A stretch of 64,000 bases of DNA from Edaphovirga cremea. GTDB lineage: Bacteria > Pseudomonadota > Gammaproteobacteria > Enterobacterales > Enterobacteriaceae. Both the position numbers and the translations under genes were made by a program. The stretch lies in the NCBI RefSeq assembly GCF_003332275.1, contig NZ_QOVA01000006.1, positions 1 to 64,000 of the forward strand, in the 5' to 3' direction. The notes beneath the pieces were generated by a model. The model worked only from the letters and a program-made list of their open reading frames with translations. It was not told where the DNA came from and made no database searches. Positions 19,442 to 28,872 of the stretch are shown here, piece by piece; the stretch's first letter is position 1; every line of letters begins with the position of its first letter.

Positions 19442-20977
19442 ATGTCATCCTCTGCCACACACACAGAAGGCCGAACTTTCTTCGGCCACCCTTATCCACT
19501 CAGTGCCCTGTTCTTTACCGAAATGTGGGAGCGATTCTCCTTCTACGGTATCCGCCCCCTGCTGATTCTGTTCATGGCCGCGACGGTTTATGACGGGGGA
19601 ATGGGACTGGCGCGAGAGAATGCGTCAGCCATTGTGGGGATATTTGCTGGTTCGATGTATTTGGCCGCCCTCCCCGGTGGTTGGCTGGCCGACAACTGGC
19701 TCGGGCAGCAACGTGCCGTCTGGTACGGGTCGATCTTGATTGCGCTTGGCCACTTATCTATCGCGTTGTCCGCCATCATGGGCAACAGCCTGTTTTTTAT
19801 CGGCTTAGTGCTGATTGTGCTGGGCTCGGGTCTGTTCAAAACCTGTATATCGGTCATGGTCGGTACGCTCTATAAAGAAGGCGATGCGCGCCGTGATGGC
19901 GGTTTCTCCCTGTTTTACATGGGGATCAACATGGGGTCATTCATTGCGCCCCTGATCTCCGGCTGGCTGGTTCGTTCCCACGGTTGGCACTGGGGTTTTG
20001 GCATTGGTGGAATCGGTATGCTGGTTGCGCTGCTGATTTTCCGTTTCTACGCAGTCCCTTCCATGAAACGTTATGACCGCGAATTCGGCCTGGATTCCAG
20101 CTGGAACAGCCCGATGGTCGTGCGCAAGAATGTCGGACTTTGGGTGACAGCCGTTGCCGCGCTGATTGTCGCGATCTGTGGACTGGTAATGGCCGGTGTC
20201 ATCGTGATCAAGCCGGTACTGGTTGCCAGCACATTGGTTTATGTCATTGCGGCTTCAGTGACGCTCTATTTTGTTTACCTGTTTGCGTTTGCCGGACTGA
20301 CCAAAGATGAACGGGCACGGGTACTGGTCTGCTTCATTTTGCTGGTTTCGGCTGCCTTCTTCTGGTCTGCTTTCGAACAAAAACCTACGTCATTCAACCT
20401 GTTTGCCAACGATTATACTGACCGTATGCTGGGTGGGTTTGAAATTCCCACCGTCTGGTTCCAGTCGATCAACGCCCTGTTTATCATTATCCTGGCACCG
20501 ATCTTTAGCTGGTTGTGGCCTGCTCTGGCACGCAATAAAGTCGAATTGAGCAGCATCACCAAATTCGTCATTGGTATTCTGTTTGCTGCATTGGGTTTTG
20601 GCCTGATGATGATCGCTTCCCAGCACGTTCTCGCCACCAACGCAGGCGTATCCCCCATGTGGCTGGTAGGAAGTATATTGATGCTGACGCTGGGTGAGCT
20701 TTGCCTCAGCCCCATCGGGTTGGCAACCATGACCTTGCTCGCTCCCGCCAAGCTGCGTGGTCAGGTGATGGGATTGTGGTTCTGCGCCAGTTCGCTGGGT
20801 AATCTGGCCGCTGGTTTGATCGGTGGACACGTTAAAGCTGACCAATTGGAAAGTCTGCCTGAACTGTTTGCCCGCTGCTCAATCGCGCTGGTGATTTGTG
20901 CGGTCGTGCTCTCGCTGTTGATCATCCCTATTCGTCGGATGATGAGCAATACTGGCGACAACAACGCCAACGCGTAA
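19442..20977 (+). CDS. POT-family proton-dependent peptide transporter
   Basis: The 511-residue membrane protein has the PTR2/POT signatures: FFTEMWERFSFYGIRPLL in the first helix, containing the ExxERFxYYG-like proton-coupling motif, and the GDARRDGGFSLFYMGINMGSF loop near residue 150, followed by about twelve further helices. It should import di- and tripeptides with protons. It belongs to the longer-loop branch of peptide MFS transporters rather than being an obvious DtpA, DtpB, DtpC or DtpD, so no symbol is given. It is monocistronic, with a hairpin terminator after it. Confidence 0.88.
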   Translation: MSSSATHTEGRTFFGHPYPLSALFFTEMWERFSFYGIRPLLILFMAATVYDGGMGLARENASAIVGIFAGSMYLAALPGGWLADNWLGQQRAVWYGSILIALGHLSIALSAIMGNSLFFIGLVLIVLGSGLFKTCISVMVGTLYKEGDARRDGGFSLFYMGINMGSFIAPLISGWLVRSHGWHWGFGIGGIGMLVALLIFRFYAVPSMKRYDREFGLDSSWNSPMVVRKNVGLWVTAVAALIVAICGLVMAGVIVIKPVLVASTLVYVIAASVTLYFVYLFAFAGLTKDERARVLVCFILLVSAAFFWSAFEQKPTSFNLFANDYTDRMLGGFEIPTVWFQSINALFIIILAPIFSWLWPALARNKVELSSITKFVIGILFAALGFGLMMIASQHVLATNAGVSPMWLVGSILMLTLGELCLSPIGLATMTLLAPAKLRGQVMGLWFCASSLGNLAAGLIGGHVKADQLESLPELFARCSIALVICAVVLSLLIIPIRRMMSNTGDNNANA

Positions 20978-20984
20978 AAAATCA

Positions 20985-21020
20985 CGGGTCGGACATTCTG
21001 TTTCGAAGAATTCCGACCCG
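20985..21020 (+). terminator. terminator of the peptide-transporter gene
   Basis: CGGGTCGGA and TCCGACCCG form a 9-bp stem with an 18-nt loop, followed by TACATTTT. Confidence 0.6.
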
Positions 21021-21395
21021 TACATTTTGCCCCTGAAAACTCCCCCATGTGCGTAATACCGCTCGCTGTGCAGGCATTAGGGCAGGCCCCGCTTTTTATG
21101 AATAAAACTAATATAATTCCGAACATAAATTAGTCACTAAATATAAACATTATCGCCTAATAAATAACCAATCTGATTTTTCGAAATTCTATTTACGCCA
21201 TCGCTATATACTCACAAATATGGGTAAATCTGCGGTAATAGACCTTTAAAATATTCACCGAGAATATCGCTAGTGGCTTTTCATATTTCCTGTTAATGTG
21301 CAGAGCCTTTTCAGGCCAGGCAGGCCAAAACCTATCTTTAACAACCAACTTAGCGAGAGCGGGTGTTGCAGCTATTGCACCTACACGTTTAAAAC
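21021..21395. other. intergenic region, no gene supported
   Basis: About 375 bp of AT-rich sequence. A 69-codon frame on the minus strand has no ribosome binding site or recognisable product and is not called. Confidence 0.35.
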
Positions 21396-22430
21396 ATGAC
21401 ATACGTAAAATCTTTGATTTCTCCCACTTATTTACTTCTTTTTACCGCAGCCGCTTATAGTTCACATGCCTTGGCTGACACCGTTTGGTTGCTCAATGGT
21501 GACAAGGTTACGGGCACGGTGACACTTCTGGATAATAATAAACTTTTTGTTAAGACGGATTACGCAGGCACGATCTCTCTTGATTGGAGCAAAGTAAAAA
21601 CGTTTCAGACCGAGAAAAGTTTAATTGTCAGTCAGGAAAAATATAAAGACAGCGAAATGTTTGCCAATGTAAAGCCCGGGAACATTGGTGAAGTTATTGT
21701 CCACAAGGATGGGGTAGATCGCAGCATGCCACTGAGCAGTATCAGTGCGGTCATGGTTCCCAAGCCGATGATTCGCGACTTTAGCTGGAGGGGGAATATT
21801 GACGTCGGCCTGTCGCATAAAGACAGCAGCACCCAAACGGATAACTATGACGTCAGCGTCAATACCAATGCCCGTCATGGCACGCTGCGGCATAACCTGA
21901 AAGGCGATTACCATTATGAGAAAGATGATGGCATCGTAAGTACCAATAATTATAACGCGGGCTATGCGCTGGATAAATTCGTTAGCTCGCAACTGTTTAT
22001 TCAGGGTTCTGCGACCTACAAACATGACTGGATCGAAGAGATCAAAGTTAACCAGAGCTACGGTGTCGGTCCGGGTTACCAGTTCTGGGACGATGAATTG
22101 GGTGCATTCTCCCTTACCAGCCTGATTAGCCGTCAGAGTTATACCTACCGCGAAGATAATTTGGAACGTGAGAACTTCTATACCTTCGGGGGCAAATGGG
22201 CCTACAACAAATATGTCTGGGCCAAGACCGTACAGGTGTTCACCAACGGTTCCATCAGCCGCTCCTTTGATGAAACGTCATCAATGGATTTGGATGCTGA
22301 ATTGGGGCTGCGCTACAAGCTGACCGATTGGGCATCAATGAACATGAAAGTCACCAGAGACCGCGTAATCAGTGAAAACGGCAGTATTGATGACACGCTG
22401 TACACCATGGGTGTGGGTGTTGGCTGGTAA
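21396..22430 (+). CDS. DUF481 outer-membrane beta-barrel protein (YdiY-like)
   Basis: The 344-residue protein has a cleavable signal peptide ending SSHALA. A short SH3-like beta region follows (DTVWLLNGDKVTGTVTLLDNNKLFVKTDYAGTI, residues ~28-60), then a DUF481 domain with alternating aromatic/polar strands and a terminal ...MGVGVGW typical of outer-membrane barrels. Family members such as E. coli YdiY are acid- or salt-inducible outer-membrane proteins of unknown transport role. The upstream Shine-Dalgarno is poor. A strong hairpin follows. The gene is alone between the peptide transporter and cbl. Confidence 0.8.
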   Translation: MTYVKSLISPTYLLLFTAAAYSSHALADTVWLLNGDKVTGTVTLLDNNKLFVKTDYAGTISLDWSKVKTFQTEKSLIVSQEKYKDSEMFANVKPGNIGEVIVHKDGVDRSMPLSSISAVMVPKPMIRDFSWRGNIDVGLSHKDSSTQTDNYDVSVNTNARHGTLRHNLKGDYHYEKDDGIVSTNNYNAGYALDKFVSSQLFIQGSATYKHDWIEEIKVNQSYGVGPGYQFWDDELGAFSLTSLISRQSYTYREDNLERENFYTFGGKWAYNKYVWAKTVQVFTNGSISRSFDETSSMDLDAELGLRYKLTDWASMNMKVTRDRVISENGSIDDTLYTMGVGVGW

Positions 22431-22437
22431 TGGGTTG

Positions 22438-22463
22438 GATCGGACGCAGAAATGCGTCCGATC
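22438..22463 (+). terminator. hairpin after the DUF481 gene
   Basis: GATCGGACGCA, loop GAAA, TGCGTCCGATC: an 11-bp perfect stem with a GNRA-type tetraloop just after the stop. There is no clear T-run. Confidence 0.7.
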
Positions 22464-22577
22464 ATGGTCTTAGCCCGCCGCGAGTGGATCCGCTGCGCGA
22501 ACGTTTATTTGGCAATGAGCCGGAGATTTTGGTTATTACACCGGCGAATCAAGAGAGAGTTTGGCGTAGGTGCAGAT

Positions 22578-23534
22578 TTAAATCTGGTAGTCGAGCACCT
22601 GTTGATCAATCTGCTCGGAAAAGACCTTGTCCTTGATTTCAGCCAGCGTCAACGTTGGATTACATAACTGAATAAACTGCCAGGCATAGTTACGTTGTAA
22701 CTGACTGCGTTTCAACCCGAGCCAAACCGTGTTGGCTTCAAACAGATGTTCCGCATTGAGATACACCAACCCTTGGTCGCGCTGGGTATCTTGCGACACA
22801 TCAGCCAGAATGCCGACTCCCAACCCCAGCTCAACGTAGGTTTTAATCACATCGGAATCTTGCGCACTGAGGGCAATTTCAGGCGCCAAGCCCGCGACCT
22901 GGAACGCATTGTCAACCCGGGAACGGCCAGTGATGCCCTTACGGTAGGTAATGAGGGGCAGCGTGCTGAGTGTTTCCAGCGTGATCTCTTTCTGCGTGGT
23001 CAATGGATGCCCTTGGGGAACCACCACCGAATGATGCCATCGATAATAGGGGAAAGCCGCCACCGAATCGTCATTAAACAACCGTTCGCTGGCAATGCCG
23101 ATATCGGCTTCACCCGAGTGCAACATGGCGGCAATTTCTTCCGGATTACCCTGATTAAGGATCAGACGTACCCGGGGATAGAGTGCGCGGAACTCTTTGA
23201 TCACTCTTGGCAAGCTGTAACGCGCTTGCGTATGGGTCGTAGCAATATGCAATTGCCCGCTGTCGGTACTGCTGAATACATCGCCCAGACGACGGATGTT
23301 TCCCGCATCATTGAGTATTCGCTCTGCCACAACCAGCAACTCCTTACCGGGTTCGGTCATCCCGAGAAGGCGCTTGCCGCGACGGATAAAAATCTCAATT
23401 CCCAGTTCTTCTTCCAACTCACGAATATGGCGACTGACACCCGACTGCGAGGTAAACAGCGTATTGGCCACTTCCGTCAGGTTAAATTTACAGCGGGCTG
23501 ACTCCCGTATAATTTTTAGCTGTTGAAAGTTCAC
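22578..23534 (-). CDS. cbl: LysR-type regulator Cbl of sulfur-source utilisation
   Basis: The 318-residue LysR-family protein has an N-terminal helix-turn-helix (NLTEVANTLFTSQSGVSRHIRELE) and a CysB-type effector domain with THTQARYSLP, GEADIGIASERL, ITYRKGITGRSR and SAQDSDVIKTYVELG. It ends in DYQI like E. coli Cbl, and its length and sequence fit Cbl better than CysB. Cbl activates ssu and tau genes for sulfonate use when sulfate is limiting, with adenosine 5'-phosphosulfate as the negative cofactor. In E. coli cbl lies beside nac; here it stands alone. Confidence 0.9.
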   Translation of the reverse strand: MNFQQLKIIRESARCKFNLTEVANTLFTSQSGVSRHIRELEEELGIEIFIRRGKRLLGMTEPGKELLVVAERILNDAGNIRRLGDVFSSTDSGQLHIATTHTQARYSLPRVIKEFRALYPRVRLILNQGNPEEIAAMLHSGEADIGIASERLFNDDSVAAFPYYRWHHSVVVPQGHPLTTQKEITLETLSTLPLITYRKGITGRSRVDNAFQVAGLAPEIALSAQDSDVIKTYVELGLGVGILADVSQDTQRDQGLVYLNAEHLFEANTVWLGLKRSQLQRNYAWQFIQLCNPTLTLAEIKDKVFSEQIDQQVLDYQI

Positions 23535-23858
23535 GCTTTGCCTCCCCTATCTCTCTAATTTGAATAACGATATTCATACGGAGGAACAACGGGGGCGACA
23601 AATAAGAAAATCTATTTAGTTATTCTTTTTAACACTATGAAATATCTTCAACTTTCCCACAACGTTAAAAATAAAAATTAAACCTTATTATTCATTATGT
23701 TAAAGCAAAGTCATCCACAGGCGTAGCATCAACTGCGCCGATTGATGCCGCGCTGAATTGTTATCAGGTTATTAAATATAGAGAACGGATATAACGAATT
23801 TCCCGTTATGCCGTTTTTAGGAACGCCGGTTTGGTGGCAGGACGCAGCCGCCAAATCA
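23535..23858. other. intergenic region between cbl and fhuB
   Basis: About 320 bp, carrying the cbl promoter and the 3' flank of fhuB. No gene seen. Confidence 0.35.
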
Positions 23859-25841
23859 TTACTTCACCTGTTTACGTAACAAATAGATGAAGTAAGGTGC
23901 GCCAAAGAACGTCGCCAATAATCCGGCAGGAATCTGATAAGGAAAGATCAGGACGCGGCCACACCAGTCAGCAAATAACATCAGCATTCCGCCGCACAGG
24001 CTCGCAATGACCAGTTGCGGGATAGGCCGGTGAAACCCGAGCATTCTGGCAATGTGCGGTGCCATCAGCCCAACGAAACTCAGCGGACCGACGTTAAGCG
24101 TTGCTGCCGCAATGAGCATCGCAGCCAAAAGCAGAATGGCCAGCCGAGAGGGTGTCAGCGCCACACCCACCGCGCGGGCGGTGGTACTTCCCAGGGGCAA
24201 TATGCTCAACCAACGGCGGCAAAATGGGGCCAATAGCAGCAATACAATGGCGATCGCCGCCGTTCTTAGCGCCTGCCCGGCAGTAACGCTGTAGGTTGAT
24301 CCAGCCAACCAGGTCAAAACACCGCCCATGCGCGGATCGCCACTCGCCAACAAAAGAGTGATGACCGTACCAAACAGCGTGCTGAGTGCAATACCCACCA
24401 GCAGTAATCGTCCGGTCGAAAAACCACTTCGCCCTGCCAGCAACGTAATCGCCAGCAGGGTCAACGCCGCCCCCAGACTCCCCGCTGGCAGAAGCCAGAC
24501 AAAGGCATCGCCCGGTATAATCAGCAGCAGCAAAATCACACCAAAAGCCGCGCCGGAACTGATGCCCAGCACTTCTGGACTGGCCATCGGATTCCCGGTC
24601 AGTTTCTGCACCAATGTTCCAGCCGCAGCCAGCATCGCTCCGGCAGAAAGTGCCGCCAGCGCGCGCGGCCAACGCCACGGCAGCAAACCATTGAGTGCGT
24701 CACCGGTTACCCAGCGCCACCCTTCGCTATCCCGCCCAAGCATCAATGCCAGCGCGATGCCAACCAACAGAACAGCAAATACGCCGAGAAGCCACGCGGG
24801 GGTCAACGTGCGTTCATTCAGCGTCGCGGGCGAATGCATTGACGACGGTTTTGCCCCACTGCGCAAACGCGGCAACAGCCACAGCAGCAGCGGTGCACCG
24901 ATGAGCGCCGTTGCCGCACCGGTAGGTATTTCCCGCCAGAGTCGGGTCAACAGAATCATGCTCTGATCGCTTAGCCACAGCAGCAATGCACCCAATAAGG
25001 TTGAGAGCAGCATACGCGGCAGCAAACGGCGTGCTCCCAGCATTTTCGCCAGCAACGGGGCAAAAAGACCAATGAAACCAATAATACCGGCAGCATTCAC
25101 CAATTGCGCACTGATCAAAACCGCCAATCCCAACGTAGCCAGTCTGGCGATGCTGAGACCCAACCCCAGATTGCGTGCCACGCCATCGTCCAGCCCCAGC
25201 AACGTCAAGGGGCGGATTAGCAACAGCGCGAGCAGAAAACCGATCAGTAATCGTGGCAGCAACAGATTAACGGTCGACCAATCCTGTTGATTCAGCATCC
25301 CGCTGCTCCACAGGAACAGTCCCTGCAATCGCTCGTAGTTGAAAAGCGCCAGCAGGCTCTTGATGGCACCGCAATACATGCCAAGCACCAGCCCCGCAAG
25401 AATCAGGGTAACCGGTGACAGGCGCTTGCCCCAGGAGACCCCAAATACCACGGCTCCTACGATGACCGCACCCACCAACGATGCCAATTGCCGGGTCAGT
25501 TCACCGCCAGGCAAGGTCCACAAAATGGCAATGGTCAAACCAAGTTGCGCACCGGCTGAAATCCCCAACGTAGTGGGTTCTGCCAGGGGATTGCGTAAAA
25601 CCTGTTGGAACATAACACCCACCAGCCCAAGCCCTGCACCCACCAACAATGACACTACCGTGCGCGGCAACAGGCTGAAATGGAACAGCATTTGGTTTAT
25701 ATCCGTTACCTGCGGGGAGAATGCCGCCTGGAACCAGTCGCCGGGTAACAGTTGCTGGGTAAAATTCCACAGCGTCATTCCACAGGCCAGCAAAGTCAGC
25801 GTAGAGATTAGGAGTAAAGGAAGTGGCGCAATGCGGTTCAT
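23859..25841 (-). CDS. fhuB: ferric-hydroxamate ABC permease FhuB
   Basis: The 660-residue inner-membrane protein is exactly the length of E. coli FhuB. It is a head-to-tail fusion of two FecCD-type permease halves, each with about ten helices. Paired motifs are visible: NPLAEPTTLGISAGAQLG in half one and NPMASPEVLGISSGAAFG in half two, plus AAGIIGFIGLFAPLLAK and GPLSFVGLMAPHIARM, the loops that contact the ATPase. It imports Fe3+-hydroxamates (ferrichrome, coprogen, aerobactin) with FhuD and FhuC. Its ATG lies within the fhuD stop (ATGA), so the start at 25841 is firm. Confidence 0.94.
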   Translation of the reverse strand: MNRIAPLPLLLISTLTLLACGMTLWNFTQQLLPGDWFQAAFSPQVTDINQMLFHFSLLPRTVVSLLVGAGLGLVGVMFQQVLRNPLAEPTTLGISAGAQLGLTIAILWTLPGGELTRQLASLVGAVIVGAVVFGVSWGKRLSPVTLILAGLVLGMYCGAIKSLLALFNYERLQGLFLWSSGMLNQQDWSTVNLLLPRLLIGFLLALLLIRPLTLLGLDDGVARNLGLGLSIARLATLGLAVLISAQLVNAAGIIGFIGLFAPLLAKMLGARRLLPRMLLSTLLGALLLWLSDQSMILLTRLWREIPTGAATALIGAPLLLWLLPRLRSGAKPSSMHSPATLNERTLTPAWLLGVFAVLLVGIALALMLGRDSEGWRWVTGDALNGLLPWRWPRALAALSAGAMLAAAGTLVQKLTGNPMASPEVLGISSGAAFGVILLLLIIPGDAFVWLLPAGSLGAALTLLAITLLAGRSGFSTGRLLLVGIALSTLFGTVITLLLASGDPRMGGVLTWLAGSTYSVTAGQALRTAAIAIVLLLLAPFCRRWLSILPLGSTTARAVGVALTPSRLAILLLAAMLIAAATLNVGPLSFVGLMAPHIARMLGFHRPIPQLVIASLCGGMLMLFADWCGRVLIFPYQIPAGLLATFFGAPYFIYLLRKQVK

Positions 25842-26731
25842 TGTCCGCGCCCCAGAGCCTGTTCCAACAGGCGGCAGAAACGCATGGTTGACAACGTAGC
25901 GCCGTAAAACCATACGGCAGGCAACGTCTGCAATTTATTCTCGCGCACAAAAGGGATCACTTGCCACAACGGAGATCGCACAGCAACATTCAGCAATTGA
26001 TCACCATGATCGAAATAGAGTGCACGGGCGTGCGGGATTTCAGCCAATCGCTCAATCCCTACCACACTGCTCCCCCAAAAATTGGTCTCACCCTGCCAGG
26101 CATTTTCTATCTGCATCATCCGCAGCACGTCATCAAACAGGCTCCCCTTGCCCATCACCAATGCCCTACGGCTGTCGATCAGCGAGAAAAGCAGTACCGG
26201 CTCCTTTGCCTCACCCCGTACCCGGCTGGCCGTTTCAGATAGCAGCGTATCAAACTCCTGCAAATGCCGTTGCGCCTGCGCCTGTAACCCCAGCCGCTCC
26301 GCCAAATCCCTTACCGCCTGACGGGCAGTTTCCAGCGGTTTGCCACTGCCATCGTTGAAACTAAAGCTCATGGTCGGTGCCAAAACGGACAGCGACGCAG
26401 CACTCGGCCCAAACCCTTTGGAGAGTAAAAACAAGGAAGGATTCAGTTGCTGCATCAATTCAATATTGGGTTCAATCCGATGGCCGACGTCAATGACCGT
26501 CGAAGGCAACGCCGGTTCTGCAACCCAACGATGGTAATTCGGGATATCTGCCACCGCCAGCGGGACAACGCCAAGCGCCAGCAACAGCTCGGTAGGTCGC
26601 CATTCCAAAGAGATGATCCGGCGCAAATCGGGAGGCACATTGCTGTGGCTTATCAAGGGGAACCACAACGGTGACAGTACCAACGCCTGTAACATTCGGC
26701 GGCGGCGGTGATCCAAAGGCGGTGTAAACAT
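25838..26731 (-). CDS. fhuD: ferric-hydroxamate periplasmic binding protein FhuD
   Basis: The 297-residue type III binding protein has an N-terminal RRRRMLQALVLSPLWFPL, a twin-arginine-type signal as in E. coli FhuD. Family motifs include IISLEWRPTELLLALGV, NAWQGETNFWGSSVVGIERLA and PAVWFYGATLS. It delivers hydroxamate siderophores to FhuB. ATG at 26731 is used because it places the signal peptide at the N-terminus; the longer frame adds an unlikely leader. A Fur box lies 111 bp upstream. No fhuC or fhuA is present in the window, so the ATPase and receptor must be encoded elsewhere. Confidence 0.92.
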   Translation of the reverse strand: MFTPPLDHRRRRMLQALVLSPLWFPLISHSNVPPDLRRIISLEWRPTELLLALGVVPLAVADIPNYHRWVAEPALPSTVIDVGHRIEPNIELMQQLNPSLFLLSKGFGPSAASLSVLAPTMSFSFNDGSGKPLETARQAVRDLAERLGLQAQAQRHLQEFDTLLSETASRVRGEAKEPVLLFSLIDSRRALVMGKGSLFDDVLRMMQIENAWQGETNFWGSSVVGIERLAEIPHARALYFDHGDQLLNVAVRSPLWQVIPFVRENKLQTLPAVWFYGATLSTMRFCRLLEQALGRGQ

Positions 26732-26841
26732 GGTGATAATGAGCTCTGGCGTGGTCGCATTATTGATGCGAACAAAATTTTCCCATAGGCAACGATCGTT
26801 TGTCACAGCCGAGTTGGCGTGCTTCCAATCAATGCAAGAAT

Positions 26842-26860
26842 ATTAATAATTATCATTCTG
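26842..26860 (-). promoter_or_regulatory. Fur box upstream of fhuD
   Basis: The 19-mer matches 14 of 19 positions of the Fur consensus (core ATTATCATT on the plus strand). Its position relative to the fhuD start fits iron-dependent repression. Confidence 0.65.
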
Positions 26861-27000
26861 ACTCGTGTTGCCTATTATGCGGATGCGCAATCCGACTGCA
26901 ACCAATTTTGCTGGGAAAATGCGGGATAAGGGAAAGAAATCAGCATATTGACGGAACAGAAAGGATGATCTTGAATGCAGTGACAGCAGCCAGGAACATT

Positions 27001-27036
27001 TTATCGCGTCAGGCAAGGGTTATCCTGACGCGATAA
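27001..27036. terminator. 13-bp stem hairpin after chaC
   Basis: TTATCGCGTCAGG and CCTGACGCGATAA form a perfect 13-bp stem with a 10-nt loop, 15 bp beyond the chaC stop. It could end chaC transcription or act in either direction. Confidence 0.65.
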
Positions 27037-27050
27037 CGACGTAAAGGGCC

Positions 27051-27749
27051 TCAGCGTGCCTGGCTATCGGGGTCGCAATTATCAGCGTTGGCTGCCTTTT
27101 GTAAAAGACGCACCTGATCAACCAATTCATGCAGGCAATCATCCTGCATACCATGGTTTCGCAGCTCCTGCTCCAGCGCAAACAGATATTGGGCGTTGGT
27201 ACCCAACGGGCCACTGGCATTGGCGATCAACGGGGCAATCACCTGATAACGGGTATCAGCTTCAAATAAGGGGTGTGCGGAATCCATGATAAAGACCAAC
27301 GCCGTCACCTGTTGCCCCGACACCAGCGTGAGCTCGCACCAGGTAGGCACATAGCAACCGGTCAGCATTTCGCGCTTCCACAGCAGTTCCAGCTCTTCAC
27401 GCAACTTTTCTTCCGGCAGACGAAAGGCCAGACCGGTGGTTTTTCCGCCCTCTTTCAGCGCCAGCATGCGCCCCGGTTGGCTGTGCGTTCCACGCCCGGC
27501 GGTCAGCCGCAAACAAAATGCGCGGTGCCAACCAAACAGTGTGGCAGGCTGCACTTCTTCTGAATCAAAAACCGGATTCCACATCAGGGAACCGTAACCA
27601 AAGATCCATACTGGACTGTTGTCTGGTCGACGTCGCAACGTGCAGTCAAGTGACGCAGAACGTTGCTCAGGTGACAATAACAGCGACTCTTCAATGGTAC
27701 CAAAAGCTGTTTTGCAATCTGCATTTTGCAGAAAATCTCGTGTTATCAC
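27051..27749 (-). CDS. chaC: glutathione-specific gamma-glutamylcyclotransferase ChaC
   Basis: The product has 232 residues. The signature VWIFGYGSLMWNP (residues ~47-59) is the glycine-rich loop of gamma-glutamylcyclotransferases, and E..E in FRLPEEKLREEL lies in the region of the catalytic glutamate. ChaC enzymes cleave glutathione to 5-oxoproline and Cys-Gly. It is in the neighbourhood of chaB and chaA, as in E. coli, but separated from chaB by 435 bp. Confidence 0.9.
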   Translation of the reverse strand: MITRDFLQNADCKTAFGTIEESLLLSPEQRSASLDCTLRRRPDNSPVWIFGYGSLMWNPVFDSEEVQPATLFGWHRAFCLRLTAGRGTHSQPGRMLALKEGGKTTGLAFRLPEEKLREELELLWKREMLTGCYVPTWCELTLVSGQQVTALVFIMDSAHPLFEADTRYQVIAPLIANASGPLGTNAQYLFALEQELRNHGMQDDCLHELVDQVRLLQKAANADNCDPDSQAR

Positions 27750-28184
27750 CTGTAACTACCCCCAATAAGTCGCTGGATATAACTCCCTGACGCGAACTAA
27801 AGAACCATAATGTCTTCAAAAAATATTCACAAAAATGATAGATTCAATGAGGGTTTCAAAATCCTTACATTGACCACGTTGATAGATTAAACATTATTCG
27901 TTTCTGGGCTTGCAATCAAGTTTGAAGTGGATCACAAAACAAAATATTACCAATATTTGACAAGTTTCTAAAAAATTAGACTCGTTCAAAGAGCTTTCAG
28001 CACGAAAATAGGCAAGGTGAGGATCGGGAAATAATTACAATCCCCCTTCTGCGACACATGGAAGAGTGGGTGATAGCTCATTAAAAAGCTATTGCATGAG
28101 AACAGGCGGCGGGATTTACCCGCCGGGGAGAGGTCAATGTGGATCGCATTTTGATACTGACGCGTTAAGGTGGAAATCAGGCCC
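27750..28184. other. intergenic region between chaC and chaB with a strong hairpin
   Basis: The stretch has no supported gene. CGGCGGG (28107-28113) and CCCGCCG (28119-28125) form a GC-rich stem about 60 bp beyond the chaB stop and probably terminate chaB. The remaining 5' part is AT-rich and would carry the chaC promoter. The wide gap means chaC and chaB are probably separate transcripts here. Confidence 0.5.
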
Positions 28185-28412
28185 CTACTTCGGGTGCCAT
28201 TTGTCATCCTCCCCTTTCTTATAAGTGTGCTTAACCGCCGCCCAGGCAACTTTATGGGCAGTCTCTTCGCGGGAATCGTCCCCACGTCGATCGTCGCTGT
28301 CTTTATATTCGTCCCACGCGCTGTTGAAGGCTTCCTTATAGATATCCTGCGCGTGGGCAGGAAGCACATTCTTTACGTTATCGGGTAACGACGCACGCGA
28401 TTTATAAGGCAT
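28185..28412 (-). CDS. chaB: ChaB family protein
   Basis: The 75-residue protein fits E. coli ChaB (76). It starts MPYKSRASLPDNVKNVLPAH, followed by AFNSAWDEYKD and AHKVAWAAVKHTYKK, the conserved helical core. ChaB was named as a regulator of the ChaA cation antiporter, but its biochemical role is not settled. ATG at 28412 is chosen because AGGAGA lies 9 bp upstream. It is divergent from chaA. Confidence 0.92.
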   Translation of the reverse strand: MPYKSRASLPDNVKNVLPAHAQDIYKEAFNSAWDEYKDSDDRRGDDSREETAHKVAWAAVKHTYKKGEDDKWHPK

Positions 28413-28872
28413 GTTCTCATCTCCTGTCCCAGATTTTGAGCTCACAACGTATAAATAAGCCTAGAACAACATGCCATCAGCCGCCATAAAATGAGGACGT
28501 TTATCCGAGTAAAAAACCCGTTATAACACAGGGAAATACCTCATATTTATTGTTATACAAATCTAAGCCTCATAAGTTGATATTTATGATTTTTAAACAT
28601 TAAATATCAATGAAAAGCGACAAATAGAATAGCCAACAATGAGCAAAACGAACCACATCCTGGATGACATAGCAAATTTTTATGTCCAATGTTATGAGCA
28701 AAATCGCGCTATATGGTAAAAATAAGTAAATTGACAACGTGTCAACATGAAAAATTTGCTAATGTAGCCCCTATTTTGCAAGGAAATACTATACTTAGCG
28801 CCATGTGACTGCACCCGTTATCACTCAGTGCAGCTCTCTTTTCGCGAAGAATTCGTGAGTTTTAGAAGGAGA
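28413..28872. other. divergent chaB/chaA promoter region
   Basis: About 460 bp of AT-rich sequence between two divergent genes. No small gene or operator could be recognised. Confidence 0.35.

Noticed and set aside
22746-23501. 251-codon open frame on the plus strand opposite cbl
   Set aside because: It is antisense to a well-supported LysR gene and its product has no recognisable features.
27986-28369. 127-codon frame overlapping chaB
   Set aside because: It overlaps the 3' part of the firmly identified chaB on the same strand in another frame.
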